A program made the position numbers and the translations under genes. From NCBI GenBank assembly GCA_029891385.1, contig CM057233.1, positions 55,196,063 to 55,260,062 on the forward strand: DNA of 64,000 nucleotides, given 5' to 3'. The stretch comes from Erythroxylum novogranatense (lineage: Eukaryota; Streptophyta; Magnoliopsida; Malpighiales; Erythroxylaceae). Under the pieces are notes generated by a model. That model was not told the DNA's origin, searched no databases, and saw only the letters and a list, made by a program, of their open reading frames with translations. The first letter of the stretch is position 1. Every line of letters begins with the position of its first letter. Shown piece after piece: positions 35,151 to 46,716 of the stretch.

Positions 35151-37076
35151 TGTAAGTGTAAGTCGACTTGTGTTCTTATGCAAGGCGACTTACACATGTC
35201 CAGTACCGATAAGTCGACTTGTACATTGGGTAAGTCGACTTATTCAAGGACAGATTTTAATTGTGCCCTAAAGGCAATCCCTTTAGCGCGTTTTATTCAA
35301 AGTCGTAGCGACTTTATGAATAAATAAAGAAAGGCATATTTCATTAATTTGATGTTCATGAATATTGTTTATGAATTGATATTGATCTTTAAATCGAATT
35401 AATGAAGTCCATGATATATGACATAGCATGAAGGAAATTATGATGTGATCATACTACTGAGATTCCTATCATATGCAATTATGTCAGTATCTAAATTATC
35501 CGTAGTCATAGGATTAACGAGAATGGACATCGTTAATCCGGATAGACTAGCTCATGTCATACTCCTTGATTGGATTAAGCAGTGGATCTCAGAAACTGTA
35601 AATATTGAGATATTTAGATTTGACATGTGGATGCTTACTAACAGTAGTAAGTACATTGGATGACTTGCCATGAGATCATCACATGGATGTCCTATTTAAA
35701 TGTCGCTGATAATCTCATCATAGAATGGTGCAAGTATCCTTGACTCGAGGTACTCAAGGATATCTTGGATACCGATTCGGCTTTAACTCCATTCCTTGTT
35801 GCCTTCCGTGAGGTTACTCATAGGGTGGTGCTTGGGTACGCTTTGAGGTATTCAAGGTAATTGAGTAGCCAATAAAGGATTCATCACTTCGGATAGCGTA
35901 AGAGATACCCATGGCCTCTCGTCAGATCATTACTTGAAATCTCGTCGGAGTAGATGTGTCATGAAGACTTTCTTCCTTGACATATTAAGTAATGAGTCCT
36001 AAGACGAGAACCGATATCACTGGGCTAGACTCGACCTAGTAAGAGTTGACACTTGACCATACTCATAACCAAGTGGGGTATAGGATGGTGAAAGGACTAA
36101 TTGCACAAGAATTGTCATGGAAGGGTTCGTGATCCGTTCGTGATGAATTCATCAAACCAATTACTTTTCGGTCAATTGGGGTCATGATGTGTTGCTAGAC
36201 GCCACTCATGACTTGCTCGATTAATTGTTAATCTAAGTGGCCAATATAACCGGAACCTAAACGATCACACGATTAGAGTGATTCAGAGAACTCAGAAATA
36301 GTATTGACCGAGTTCCAATTATTGGAGTGCATTAGGATTAAATGGATCCCGATGAGATTGGGATATGTCCCGATGAGATCGCGACATCAATATTGCTAAG
36401 AAAGGTTTCCGGGTCGCTTATTCATCGGGGCCCTAGAGAGGCCTAGGATCATCGACCCGCTTGGATCGACCTTAGCAATTATATTCTAATTAATTAATTA
36501 AGTAAATTAATTAATTAATTATTATATATTTAGACATGTGCCGTTGGAATGAGGGAGAGAGATAGAACTGACTTTTCAAAGTTTGTTTCATTAATTCATT
36601 AATTAAATGAATGGCCATAAGCCCTCCACTTGTTAGCTTCTTATGGATGGTCTTTTAATTGTTAAAAAACCTATATGAAGCTTGCTAAGTGGGAGAAGGC
36701 CGACAGTTTTCTAAGGAGAAAGGAGAAATGCTTAAGTGTTAAGTATAAGGTGAAAACTAGGTTTTTCATTCTTCTTTCTTCCTAAAGGCATCAACGATCC
36801 TCTCTTCTTCTCCAAGGTTCAACGTTCAATCCAAGCTCTCCACAGGACAAAGGTAAGGTCTAGCAGCCTTTAATTTTTCTAGCTATTCCCGGGTCAAAGG
36901 GTTTGTCCATTAGGTTTTCGATCTCGTGGATACCTTTAGAGATAGTCTCTATTGGCTATTTAGGTTTGAGTCTTCATACAGACACATGGATCCTGGCTTT
37001 CGGGAAGGTCCCGGTAACAAAATTTTTGTTTTTCCGCTGCTGGAGCATGTGATGTTCCTCCCGGGATTTTCCTACA
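35151..37076 (+). repeat. 5' LTR of copia D
   Basis: 1,926 bp, start TGTAAGTGTAAGTCGAC (TGTTAG in the 3' copy), end GGATTTTCCTACA. The 3' partner at 42,485 is 1,939 bp. This copy shows several 1-4-base deletions, for instance 'cgatctcgtgg' at about 36,920 against 'ctgatctctgcgtgg' at about 44,262. Confidence 0.92.
35158..35252 (+). repeat. GTCGAC array inside the LTR start (U3) of copia D
   Basis: Four copies of the AAGTCGACTT motif (one as AAGGCGACTT), repeated in the 3' LTR at about 42,491-42,586. In the related element F this position goes straight from TGTTAGAG to 'tagtgccctaaagg', so the array is an addition to D's LTR. Confidence 0.85.
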
Positions 37077-37077
37077 G

Positions 37078-37089
37078 TGGTATCAGAGA
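37078..37089 (+). promoter_or_regulatory. Primer-binding site of copia D
   Basis: TGGTATCAGAGA, one base after the 5' LTR; initiator-Met tRNA type. Confidence 0.9.
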
Positions 37090-38164
37090 CACTTGTGTCG
37101 AGTATGAAGCTAAAACCCTAGCTAGGTCAGAATTCCTATTTGAATTTGTAGCTGATGCATCTGATCTGTTTGAATTTCGATTCTATATAGAGATATGTTT
37201 TTCGAAATTTTTCTGCCCAGATTTGTTCATAACATGTTATGGAATATGTCTGTGAAATATGAGAATTTATCGATTTGATTTGATAAAGTTTTGCTAATTT
37301 ATTCCCTTAGGTTCTAGATTCTGTTTTTTGACAGATTCTGTGAACAGGCATGACTTTAAATTCGAGAATAAATTCTGAAAAAACAAATTTTCGGATTTTC
37401 CTTCACCTATATGTCTCTAAGATATTTATGAATGTCTATGAGAAAGGAAAATTGTTTTCAAGGTGATTTACTATTTATTTTTGAATTTATTGTGTGCTGT
37501 TGGGAATTTCTGTTTTAGTGAACACAGATTCTGAATCAGTTTTGTTGCTTAGGTTGATTGAGTTTTTGATGGCTATAAATCCTGAAAAAAATTCATGAAG
37601 CATGTTCTGAACATGTAGGAACCTATGTAATTTTCTCAGAATTTATTGAAATTGCTTCAATGATCATTTAGAGCAATATGCAGAACTGGGCAGTTTTGTG
37701 AAAATTGCTGGGACTGTTTTGCTTGGCATGATTGTTTGTGTCATTTTCAGTTATCTTGATGTGGTATGCTTTCCAAACTGAATTTCTTGAAATTGGTTTT
37801 CCAATAATTTTCGGATGTCAAATAGGTCACATTAGTGTCTTGTTAGTATATTTCGTTGTCTTGATTGTTTTGGCCGTCACAAATTTTTGTGACAAGTGCC
37901 GAAGTAGTTTTGATAGTGTGTAGACTAACTAGAGATGCTTAGGGTGATTATTTGATGTTTTTTGAATTATGTGGAATTCTAAGTGATTAATAGTGGATTA
38001 ATCTGTTTCAAGATTTTCATGTATAGTATGACTTTATGGCAAGCATGATACAATGAAAATGTTTCATTAGCACATCAATATAAAGGATAATATACTTAGT
38101 ATATTGGTATTTTGAATTGGAAATGCACGGATTGAGAAATTAGCCAATTTGTTAGCAATTCCTA
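37090..38164 (+). other. Leader of copia D before its arrays
   Basis: AT-rich untranslated sequence, counterpart of about 32,151-33,250 in F. No coding domain. Confidence 0.6.
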
Positions 38165-38370
38165 GTGTAAGTCGACTTGCATGAGTTGTATAAGTCGACT
38201 TGCACATCAGAACAAGTCGACTTGTACAGGCGCAGTTGTATAAGTCGACTTGCACATCATAGGAAGTCGACTTGTACAGGACCAGATGCGTAAGTCGACT
38301 TGTAGGATACAAGGCGACTTAATGGAGCATAGGAGCATAAGGCAACTTACATTCTCATGTAACTCGACTT
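38165..38370 (+). repeat. GTCGAC-centred array in the leader of copia D
   Basis: About nine motif copies, mostly TAAGTCGACTTG with flanks 'gtac/gcac'. The last three are decayed (GGCGAC, GGCAAC, CTCGAC). It is in the same place as the array of F. Confidence 0.88.
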
Positions 38371-38569
38371 ATAACATGCGTAGGAGGGATGATGGATGAT
38401 TATAAGGAGAGATTCAATGCGATTGATGAAACCTAAATCATTCCATATAGTCATGATGACTATAATCCTAAAGCTTGGATGAGACTAGAGTTTCAAATCC
38501 CTCCTCGGAATATGAAAACTAACGCCTTCCATTAATATGGTAAGAACCAGAGTTCTTCTAGGGTTGGGT

Positions 38570-38970
38570 TGTTGAGTTAACATCAAGCTCACTCTATACG
38601 AATATGTTCGAACCATGAAAATAAGATTTCTGATTAATAGGTCGGTTTTCCTGGAAGCGTTGATTTGTTGAGCAAACTCAAGGTCAACGTGGACAGAGGC
38701 GAAGTTGGGTAGTGTACATTAGATGTACGCGCATCAAGTGTTGATAACCCAATGTTTGTTCATACATCAATAAGTTGATAGCACTGGGCGATAGTTGTGT
38801 CTAAGATGTAATTAGTATGTCTGATACCTCCCGAGACATAAGGTGACTTGTTGGGCAAACCCAAGGTCATTCTTAATGTCGGTTATCGATGATGCAATTG
38901 GTATGACTGATACCTACCGATTGACCTAAGAAGTGGCTTGTTGGGTAAACCCAAGGTCATTCTTAGCAAC
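38570..38970 (+). repeat. GGGTAAACCC palindromes in the leader of copia D
   Basis: TTGGGTAAACCCAAGGTCATTCT near 38,940 (shortened here to its core), TTGGGCAAACCCAA near 38,853 and TTGAGCAAACTCAA near 38,667, plus a poorer fourth near 38,570. These are colinear with the set in F. Confidence 0.72.
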
Positions 38971-39150
38971 GTCGGATATCGACTCACTAGGACATTTTGT
39001 GATAATTTTCTTTGGATTCGTAAAGAGGGTTATGGATTCTTAGAAACTAGTGGGAGCCATATACATGTCATGCAAGTCCTTATGAGCATGCAGGCATTTC
39101 TAATCTATTCTAGCATTCGTTCTCTCTCTTTCCGTTTAGGTTAGTTGAAG

Positions 39151-39480
39151 ATGTCTTTCAGTGTGTTTTTACGCTCACCTTTTCTGGACTTAATTTTCTC
39201 GATTGGCTGAGAAATCAGAGAATTGTTCTCAAATTTGAGGAATTGGACTATGTCCTTGATGTTCCACTTCCTGATACACTTCTTTGTTGATGTTTCGATG
39301 AAGATCGAAAAGTAGGAAGTGCAAAAGAAAAACCAAAATATCTACCCCAAAAGGAATTTGCTTCCTTGTGGCAAGGCCGGCCACTAGAGGCTAAACCGTA
39401 GTCTATCTGAGTCCTCAAGCGAAGAAGGCATCGATGCCTCGACTCCTTCGTGATATGTTTGTCATTGAGGTTAACACCGT
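39151..39480 (+). pseudogene. Copia D gag remnant with a large internal deletion
   Basis: The ATG at 39,151 gives 'MSFSVFLRSP', then after a frameshift 'LDWLRNQRIVLKFEELDYVL' and 'DVPLPDT' (to about 39,280). The capsid body and zinc knuckle that F still has are missing: sequence from about 39,285 to 39,480 shows only a Lys-rich piece before protease. D could not make its own particle. Confidence 0.7.
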
Positions 39481-39499
39481 TTCGATCACAACATATGGG

Positions 39500-40680
39500 T
39501 ATTAGATACGGTTGTGAACCGGCTCACACATATGCAATGATATGCAGGGCCTCAGAGACTATAGACAGCTCATAAAAGGGGAACTTGACCTTCGTGATGG
39601 TAATGGAGCAAGAGTTGCTACATTAACCGTAGACACTTATGTTTTGTCCCTCCCCGGTGGGCCTGTACTCAAGTTGGATGATTGTCATTTTGTACTGTTT
39701 TTAACAAAGAACATATTGGATGTTTCTTGTTTAAATAGAGCAGGTTTCCATTGGACTTTTAGAAGCAATGGTTGTTCTATTAGTTCGAATGGAATACTCT
39801 ATGGTACTGGTACATTATGCAATGGAATTGACATATTAGATATGTCACATCCAATTATGAATGTCAATGACACCAAACTGCATAAAAGAGATAATTTAAA
39901 CTCAACTTACTTATGGCATTGTCGGCTTGGCCATATAAATGAGACACGCATCGCTAAGCTCCATGAGAGTGGCAGTTTAGGGTCATTTGATTTTGAATCA
40001 TATGACACATGCGAATCTTGTTTATTAGGCAAGATGACTAAGTTACCCTTCAATGGAAAGGATGAACTATTGGAGTATTAGACCTGATACATTCAGATGT
40101 ATGTGGTCCGATGTCCATCCATGCCAGAAGTGGTTGTTTTTACTTCATTACCTTTATCGATGATTATTCTCGGTATGGGTACCTGTATCTGATGAGATAC
40201 AAACCTGAAACGTTTGAAAAGTTCAAAAAATTCAGACATGAAGTAGAAAAGCAGCTTGGTAAAAGTATCAAGGCATTACGATCCGATCGTGGTGGGGAAT
40301 ACTTAGACCAACAGGTTCTGGATTATCTCAGAGATAATGGGATTTTATCTCAATGGACTCCACCTTGCACGCCGCAGCATAATGGTGTGGCTGAAAGGAG
40401 AAATTGAACCTTGTTAGACATGGTGCGATTGATGATAGGTTTTGCACAGTTTTTGGAGTATGTGTTTGATACAATTGTTTACTTGCTAAACAGAGTTCCC
40501 TCTAAGACAGTTGATGTTACTCCATATGAGATGTGGACTAATAGAAAATCCTATCTTTCTCATCTGAAAGTTTGGGGTTGTCCTGCTTACGTGAAGCGGA
40601 CACAGTCAGATACACTTGATGTAAAAGCTGACAAATGTTTGTTCGTAGGATATCATGGGATATCAATTCTACCTTGCTAA
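39500..40680 (+). pseudogene. Copia D protease and integrase
   Basis: Protease starts with a 'LDTGCEPAHTYA'-like segment near 39,510 (expected DTG present). From 39,542 the frame is open for 179 codons through the HHCC pre-integrase part ('YLWHCRLGHINETRIAKL', 'CESCLLGKMTKLPF'). After TAG at 40,079 integrase continues with 'YFITFIDDYSRYGYLYLM', 'LRSDRGGEYLDQQ' and 'PQHNGVAERRN', then TGA at 40,405. 'DVTPYEMWTNRKSYL' and 'KVWGCPAYVKRT' follow. All catalytic residues of the DDE core are visible. Only a few stops separate the parts. Confidence 0.88.
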
Positions 40681-41740
40681 GGAACAAAAGTTGTTTGTTT
40701 CAAAGCGTGATGTTTTCTTAGAGAAAGAGTTTCTTTTAAAAGAAGACAGTGGGAGCAAAATTGAACTTGGAGAAGTTCAAGATGCTCGAACAAACACAGA
40801 TCAACTGCCTGAACCTAAAACTGTCACTCATTCAGATGAAGTAACAGTTCAACCTTCTAATACACAAGAAGTTCGTAGGTCAAGTAGGATACGCTCTGTT
40901 CCCGAGAGATATGGATTTCTCGTGAGTGAACAGAATGACGTATTGCTCATAGAAGATGATGAGCCTACTACCTATGAGGTTCTGAAGAGTTCAGAGTCTC
41001 AGAAATGGCTCCATGCCATGAAATCTGAAATGGATTCCATGTATGAAAACCAAGTATGGACTTTGGTTGATGCACCCGTAGGTGCAAATGGGTTTTCAAG
41101 AAGAAAATCGACATGGATGGTAATGTGATTACCTATAAAACAAGGCTTGTGACTAAAGGCTTTCGTCTAAGACAAGGAGTTGACTATGACGAGACCTTCA
41201 GTCCAGTAGCAATGCTTAAATCCATTAGGATGCTCCTAGCCATTGCTACTCATTATGATGATATGGCAAATGGATGTGAAGACGACTTTCACGAGAGGAA
41301 ATCACTGAGGATGTGTACATGACACAACCAGAGGGCTTCACCTCCTATGGTGGCGAAAAGGTATGTAAGCTTCAGAAATCCATCCATGGATTGAAGCAAG
41401 CATCCAGGAGTTGGAATATCCATTTTGATGAGATAATCAAAGAGTTTGGTTTCTCACAAAATTTGGATGAACACTGTGTGTACAAGAAGGTTAATGGGAC
41501 TGCAATCGTATTCCTTGTGCTATATGTGGATGACATATTGTCACCGGAAGCGATGTCTCTATCTTCGCAATCTGTTAAGATTTGGTTGTCGAGACAATTT
41601 GCCATGAAAGACCTTGGTGAAGCAACTTATATCCTTGGGATAAGAATCTATAGAGATAGATCAAAAGGTTGCTTGGTCTTTCACAATCATCGTACATAGA
41701 CAAGATGCTAAAGAGGTTTAGCATGGAGCAATCCAAGAGA
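40655..41740 (+). pseudogene. Copia D reverse transcriptase
   Basis: After the linker ('RRSSRIRSVPERYGFLVSEQ'), RT begins at 'KWLHAMKSEMDSMYENQVWT'. A deletion or frameshift near 41,090 replaces the normal 'GCKWVFKKK'. Further readable parts are 'TRLVTKGFRLRQGVDYDETF' and 'EGFTSYGGEKVCKLQKSIHG', and the box 'LYVDDILSPEAM' near 41,522. Confidence 0.85.
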
Positions 41741-42469
41741 GGGTTTCTTTGATAACACTCTCAAAATTTATGTGTCCTAAGACACAAGATGAGAGGATGC
41801 ACATGCATCAGATCCCGTATGCGTCTACAGTAGGATCGATCATGTATGCTATGTTATGTACGAGGCCCGATGTATCGTATGCTCTGAGTGTCACGGCGAT
41901 ACCAATCGGATCTTGGTGAGGTCATTTGGGTGGTCAGTCAAGAATATCCTCAAGTACTTGCGAAGGACTAAGGATGTTTTCTTGATATATGGAGATGGAA
42001 ATCTCCATGTGAGCGGGCATTCAGATGCTAATTTTAATATGATAAGGATGATTCAATCACAATCAGGTTATGCATTCACACTTTGAGAGGCGGTCGGTTG
42101 GAAAAGTTCCAAACAGGACGCATCGCCGATTCAACAACCGAGGCAGAGTACATTGCCGCATTAGATGCAGCAAAGGAAGCAGTTTGGATGAACTTGGTGT
42201 GGTTCCTAGCTGTGATGGGCCCATAAGGTTGTATGGTGATACAATGGGGCTAGTGCGCAGGCAAAGGAACCTAGGTCTCATCAACCATCTAAACACGTAC
42301 TCCGTCGATTCCAGCTGATTCGGGAGATCATTGGTCGAGATGATATCCTGATAGAGAGAATTCCCACAGAGCAAGTGTTGTTGATCCGTTGACAAAGCCA
42401 TTGTCACAGAAGAATTGTGATTCTCATAGACTCGCTTATGGTATTAGATACTAAGGCGATTGGCTTTAG
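41741..42469 (+). pseudogene. Copia D RNase H
   Basis: 'NILKYLRRTKDVFLIYGDGN' and 'VSGHSDANF' are followed by 'QSQSGYAFTL' and a TGA at about 42,084. Catalytic E ('TEAEYIAA'-like) and D positions are in shifted frames downstream to about 42,400. Confidence 0.8.
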
Positions 42470-42484
42470 GTCAAGTGGGAGATT
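42470..42484 (+). promoter_or_regulatory. Polypurine tract of copia D
   Basis: GTCAAGTGGGAGATT immediately before the 3' LTR. Confidence 0.82.
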
Positions 42485-44423
42485 TGTTAGTGTAAGTCGA
42501 CTTGTGTGCTTATGCAAGGCGACTTACACATGTCCAGTACCGATAAGTCGACTTGTACATTGGGTAAGTCGACTTATTCAAGGACGGTACTGTTAATTGT
42601 GCCCTAAAGGCAATCCCCTTTAGCGCGTTTTATTTAAAGTCGTGTGCAGACCTTATGAATAAATAAAGAAAGGCATATTTCATTAATTTGATGTTCATGA
42701 ATATTGTTTATGAATTGATATTGATCTTTAAATCGAATTAATGAAGTCCATGATATATGACATAGCATGAAGGAAATTATGATGTGATCATACTACTGAG
42801 ATTCCTATCATGTGCAATTATGTCAGTATCTAAATTATCCGTAGTCATAGGATTAACGAGAATGGACATCGTTAATCCGGATAGACTAGCTCATGTCATA
42901 CTCCTTGATTGGATCAAGCAGTGGATCTCAGAAACTGTAAATATTGAAATATTTAGATTTGACATGTGGATGCTTACTAACGATGAGTAAGTACATTGGA
43001 TGACCCGCCATGAGATCATCACATGGATGTCCTATTTAAATGTCGTTGATAATCTCATCATAGCAATGGTGCAAGTATCCTTAGACTTGAGGTACTCGAG
43101 GATATCTTGAATCTTGATTACGTGCTGACTCCATTCCTTGTTGCCTTCCGAGGTTACTCATAGGGTGGTGCTTGGGTACAGTTTGAGGTATTCGAAGGTA
43201 ATTGAGTAGCCAATAAAGGATTCATCACTTCTGTGATAGCAGAAAAGATACCCATGGCCTCTTGTCAGGATCATTACTTGAAATCTCTGGCCAGAGTAGA
43301 TGTGTCATGAAGACTGTCTTCCTTGACATATTAAGTAATGAGTCCTAAGATGAGAATTGATATCACTTGGGCTAGACTCAGTCTAGTAAGAGTTGACACT
43401 TTGACCATACTCATAACCAAGTGGGGTATAGGATGGTGAAAGGACGAATTGCACATAATTGTACATGGAAGGGTTAAGTGATCCGGTTCGTGATGAATTC
43501 ATCAAACCAATTACTTTCCGGTCAATTGGGGTCATAATGTGTTGCTAGACCGCTCATGACTTGCTCAGTTAATTGTTAATCTAAGTGGCCAACATAACCG
43601 GAACCTAAAGGGTCACACGCGTAAGAGTGATTGAGAATCAGTAAAATAGTATTGGTGAGTTCCAATTATTAGAAACATTAGGATTAAATGGATCCCGATG
43701 AGATTGGGATATGTCCCATGAGATCGCGACATCAATATTGCTAAGAAAGGTTTAAAGTTTCTTTAAAGACCGGGCCAAGAGGCGATGGGACCGACCCAGT
43801 TGGACTAGACCTTAACAATTATATTCTAATTAATTAATTAAGTAAATTAATTAATTAATTATTATATATTTAGACATGTGCCGTTGGAATGAGGAGAGAG
43901 GATAGAACTTTGACTTTTCAAAGTTTGTTTCATTAATTCATTAATTAAATGAATGGCCATAAGCCCTCCAACATTAGCTTCTTATGGATAGTCTTTTAAT
44001 TGTTAAAAAACCTATATGAAGCTTGCTAAGTGGGAGAAGGCCACGGTTTTCTAAGGAGAAAAGGAGAAATGCTTAAGTGTTAAGTATAAGGTGAAAACTA
44101 GGTTTTCATTCTTCTTTCTTCTAAAGGCATCAACGATCCTCTCTTCTTCTCCAAGGTTCAACGTTCAATCCAAGCTCTCCACAGGACAAAGGTAAGGTCT
44201 AGTAGCCTTTAATTTGTTCTAGCTATTCCCGGGTCAAAGGGGTTTGTCCCGGTTAGGTTTTCTGATCTCTGCGTGGATACCTTTAGAGATAGTCTTTATT
44301 GGCTATTTAGGTTTGAGTCTTCATACAGACACATGGATCCTGGCTTTCGGGAAGGTCCCGGTAATAAAATTTTTGTTTTTCCGCTGCTGGAGCATGTGAT
44401 GTTCCTCCCGGGATTTTCCTACA
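42485..44423 (+). repeat. 3' LTR of copia D
   Basis: 1,939 bp, TGTTAGTG to CCTACA, with its own copy of the four-motif GTCGAC array at about 42,491-42,586. Confidence 0.92.
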
Positions 44424-44786
44424 GCCGTTTGTATGGCATATCCCTAGAACGATTCTGGAAGGCTAGCATAGGACATCATTGATCTTACCATTTCCAATAG
44501 AGTTCTATTTCTCCTCTCTGCTACACCATTCTGTTGAGGTGTATGAGGAGCGGACAAATTGGAAACAATTCCATTGTCAATTAAATATTGCTGGAACTCT
44601 CCAGATAAATACTCACCACCTCGATCGATCGAAGTTTGTTTAATGGCTTGCCAAGTTGCTTCTCGACTTGACTTTGAATTCTTTGAACTTTTGAAAAGAT
44701 TCACTCTTTTTATGCATCAAATACAAATAGCCATGTCTTGAGTAATCATCTATAAAAGTTATGAAAAATTCATAACCTCCTCTAGC
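44424..44786 (-). pseudogene. Copia E integrase core, first segment
   Basis: 'DRGGEYLSGEFQQYL' (second Asp) and 'QQNGVAERRNRTLLEMVRSM' (Glu) are intact. The segment runs to codons for G-Y-A-I-Q-T at 44,424, where element D was inserted. The next codons of the domain are found at 35,150. Confidence 0.85.
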
Positions 44787-45470
44787 TTATACATTCATGG
44801 GCCCACACACATCATTATGTACCATGTCTAATGTGGATTCAAATCTGTTTCCTTTAGAAGGAAATGAGGCTTTTGTCATTTTTCCTTCAATACAAGATTC
44901 ACAGGTGGGTAATGGATCACTATCCAAGCCCATAAGGATCTCATCCTTTACTAACCTTTCAAGTCTTTTTTGATTGATATGACCCATCCTTAGATGCCAC
45001 AGATACTTTGAATTAATGCTAGAGATATTGGATTGTCTTGGTTTTATCAATTCTGTGGTGTTTAGTGAGCCTTTCATAGGTTCTATAAAAAACAATTCCT
45101 GTTTAATTATCGCTTCACAAATAAAATCCTTATTCTCATATATTGAAACAACCTTTTCAAAATATAAGGAATAGCAGATTTTATTAGATAAAAATGAAAT
45201 CATGTTCCTTACAATCATTGGCATGTAATAAACATCTTCCAAATATAACTTATGACCACTAGGAAAGTCCAAGATAACTACTCCCACCGATTCTCGCTGA
45301 AACATAGGAACCATCTCCTATCTTAACTTGAACCGGCCTTTAGGAAGTCTTTTCCTTTCTTGGAACCCCGCAAAGAATTACAAACATGGTTAGTGGCTCC
45401 TAATCTAATATCCAAGAAGTAGATAAATCTGCCACATTTCTAGTTCCTAACAAACTTAGGAAACCCATAC
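44787..45470 (-). pseudogene. Copia E protease end and pre-integrase domain
   Basis: Protease is degenerate: the 'GATNHVCNSLRG' tail is visible near 45,390 but the active-site motif is not clear. From 45,314 the frame is open for 175 codons. It includes 'LYLEDVYYMPMIVRNMIS', the zinc-binding 'YLWHLRMGHINQKRLERL', 'CESCIEGKMTKASF' and 'MVHNDVCGPMNV', the start of the integrase core with its first Asp. It ends at a stop at 44,787. Confidence 0.8.
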
Positions 45471-45483
45471 CTTGTTTGCTTTT

Positions 45484-46249
45484 GAGGGACTCTAGGTAGG
45501 TCGGGCGGTTTCTTTTCTAGTGGCCCATCTCATCACAAAGGAAACACTTTCCTTTGATGTTCTTTTCCTTCTTTTTCATGGGTTTGGCCTTGACTCTATT
45601 TGGGCTTTCTATTTCATTGGACCCTTCTTCTTTCCTTGCCCTTACCTTGGCTTAAAGAAGAAGCTGCATTAACCGGCCCATGAGCCTTAATATTCAATAT
45701 TTCCTCCGTGCTCGGAGGTATTCATCAACTCACTCAAGGTGTAATCCTTACTGTTGAGCTCATAGTCCAACTTAAACTGCTGAAAGAAGAGTTTAAGCTA
45801 TTGATGATCATAATCATCTGTGTCCGCATCCATATCCGCCTAAGCATCTCAAATTCGGTGACCGCAGAGATTACCTTCATCATGTAATCCCGCACCGGTT
45901 CACGGGTTTCATCTCGAGATTATGAAAGGTTTGGATAGCTTTCACTCTTGCAAACCTAGTCCTCACACCAAACATCTTATGTAGGTGATGGACCATTGCA
46001 CTAGCAGTTTTCATACAAACAATTTTCTTTTGCAACATGCCAAGCGAAGCGAATATAACACTTAGTAGTCTTGTCGATACCTTCCGCCAACGCCATGTTG
46101 TTGGACTTGCTCGGAGTTGCATCTCCACTTAGAGGTGTAGGCTCATTTTCAGTTAACACCCATGAAATACGTTCATATTGAAGAACAATGTCAAGGTTAC
46201 GTCTCCATTCATTAAACTTGTCTCCATTTTCCAATTTGTTATTAGTCAT
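45484..46249 (-). pseudogene. Copia E gag and zinc knuckle
   Basis: The ATG at 46,249 opens 'MTNNKLENGDKFNEWRRNLD', a normal copia gag start. A frameshift near 46,010 moves the reading into the frame holding 'MVHHLHKMFGVRTRFARVKA'. The nucleocapsid box near 45,489-45,552 reads C-F-L-C-x4-H-(stop)-K-R-N-R: the last Cys is now Arg and a TAG sits inside it. Gag is therefore not functional. Confidence 0.8.
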
Positions 46250-46711
46250 GGCGGGGTGAGTGGATTCATTTTGTGGTTGATTATGTCGAAAATATAAATT
46301 ATTAAAACATGAGCATACTAGTCAACAATTTATGGAACTTTGTATAAAATCATGATGCATGTATGCATGATGATAGATTTAACAAAACTTAAAAATTAAA
46401 ACATTATCTGACGGTTATTTTCTTATCTATAACGGACTAAGTGATGGTGGGCCATCTTATCTATTAAAAGAAAAATCGGGACCCTCCCACTCAAAAACTA
46501 CCAAGCATCTCATGCTCAATTTTTAAGAAGCATCTTAATTTGGTCCATACTTTTACCAACAGAGCTACGGTGGGCAGTTTATTGATAAAAAATGTTGAGT
46601 GTATAACCATTTGATTCATTCACTAAAGATACCTACAAATCATGCCTCGGTGGGAGTTCACATTTGCTATCATTAAGTGGACTTATCCTTAAGGAGACCC
46701 AAACCATGCAA
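46250..46711 (-). other. Gag-proximal part of copia E leader
   Basis: A non-coding stretch between the inserted solo LTR and the gag start codon at 46,249. No repeats or domains are recognised. Confidence 0.5.
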
Positions 46712-46716
46712 GATCT

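Larger units (their letters stand above)
35151..44423 (+). mobile_element. Copia element D, inserted in E's integrase
   Basis: Complete outline on the plus strand: LTRs 35,151-37,076 and 42,485-44,423, perfect primer site core, leader arrays, reduced gag, protease, integrase, RT, RNase H, purine tract. The target duplication is GTCGT (35,146-35,150) and GCCGT (44,424-44,428), one mismatch. Length 9,273 bp. LTR ends and leader are related to those of F, so both belong to one family, but D has about 105 extra bases at the LTR start. Confidence 0.9.

Noticed and set aside
36926..37255. A 109-codon ORF, with relatives at 44,273 and 25,312
   Set aside because: It lies in the LTR ends of D and F and only reflects LTR similarity; part of the 25,312 frame reads from LTR into E integrase.
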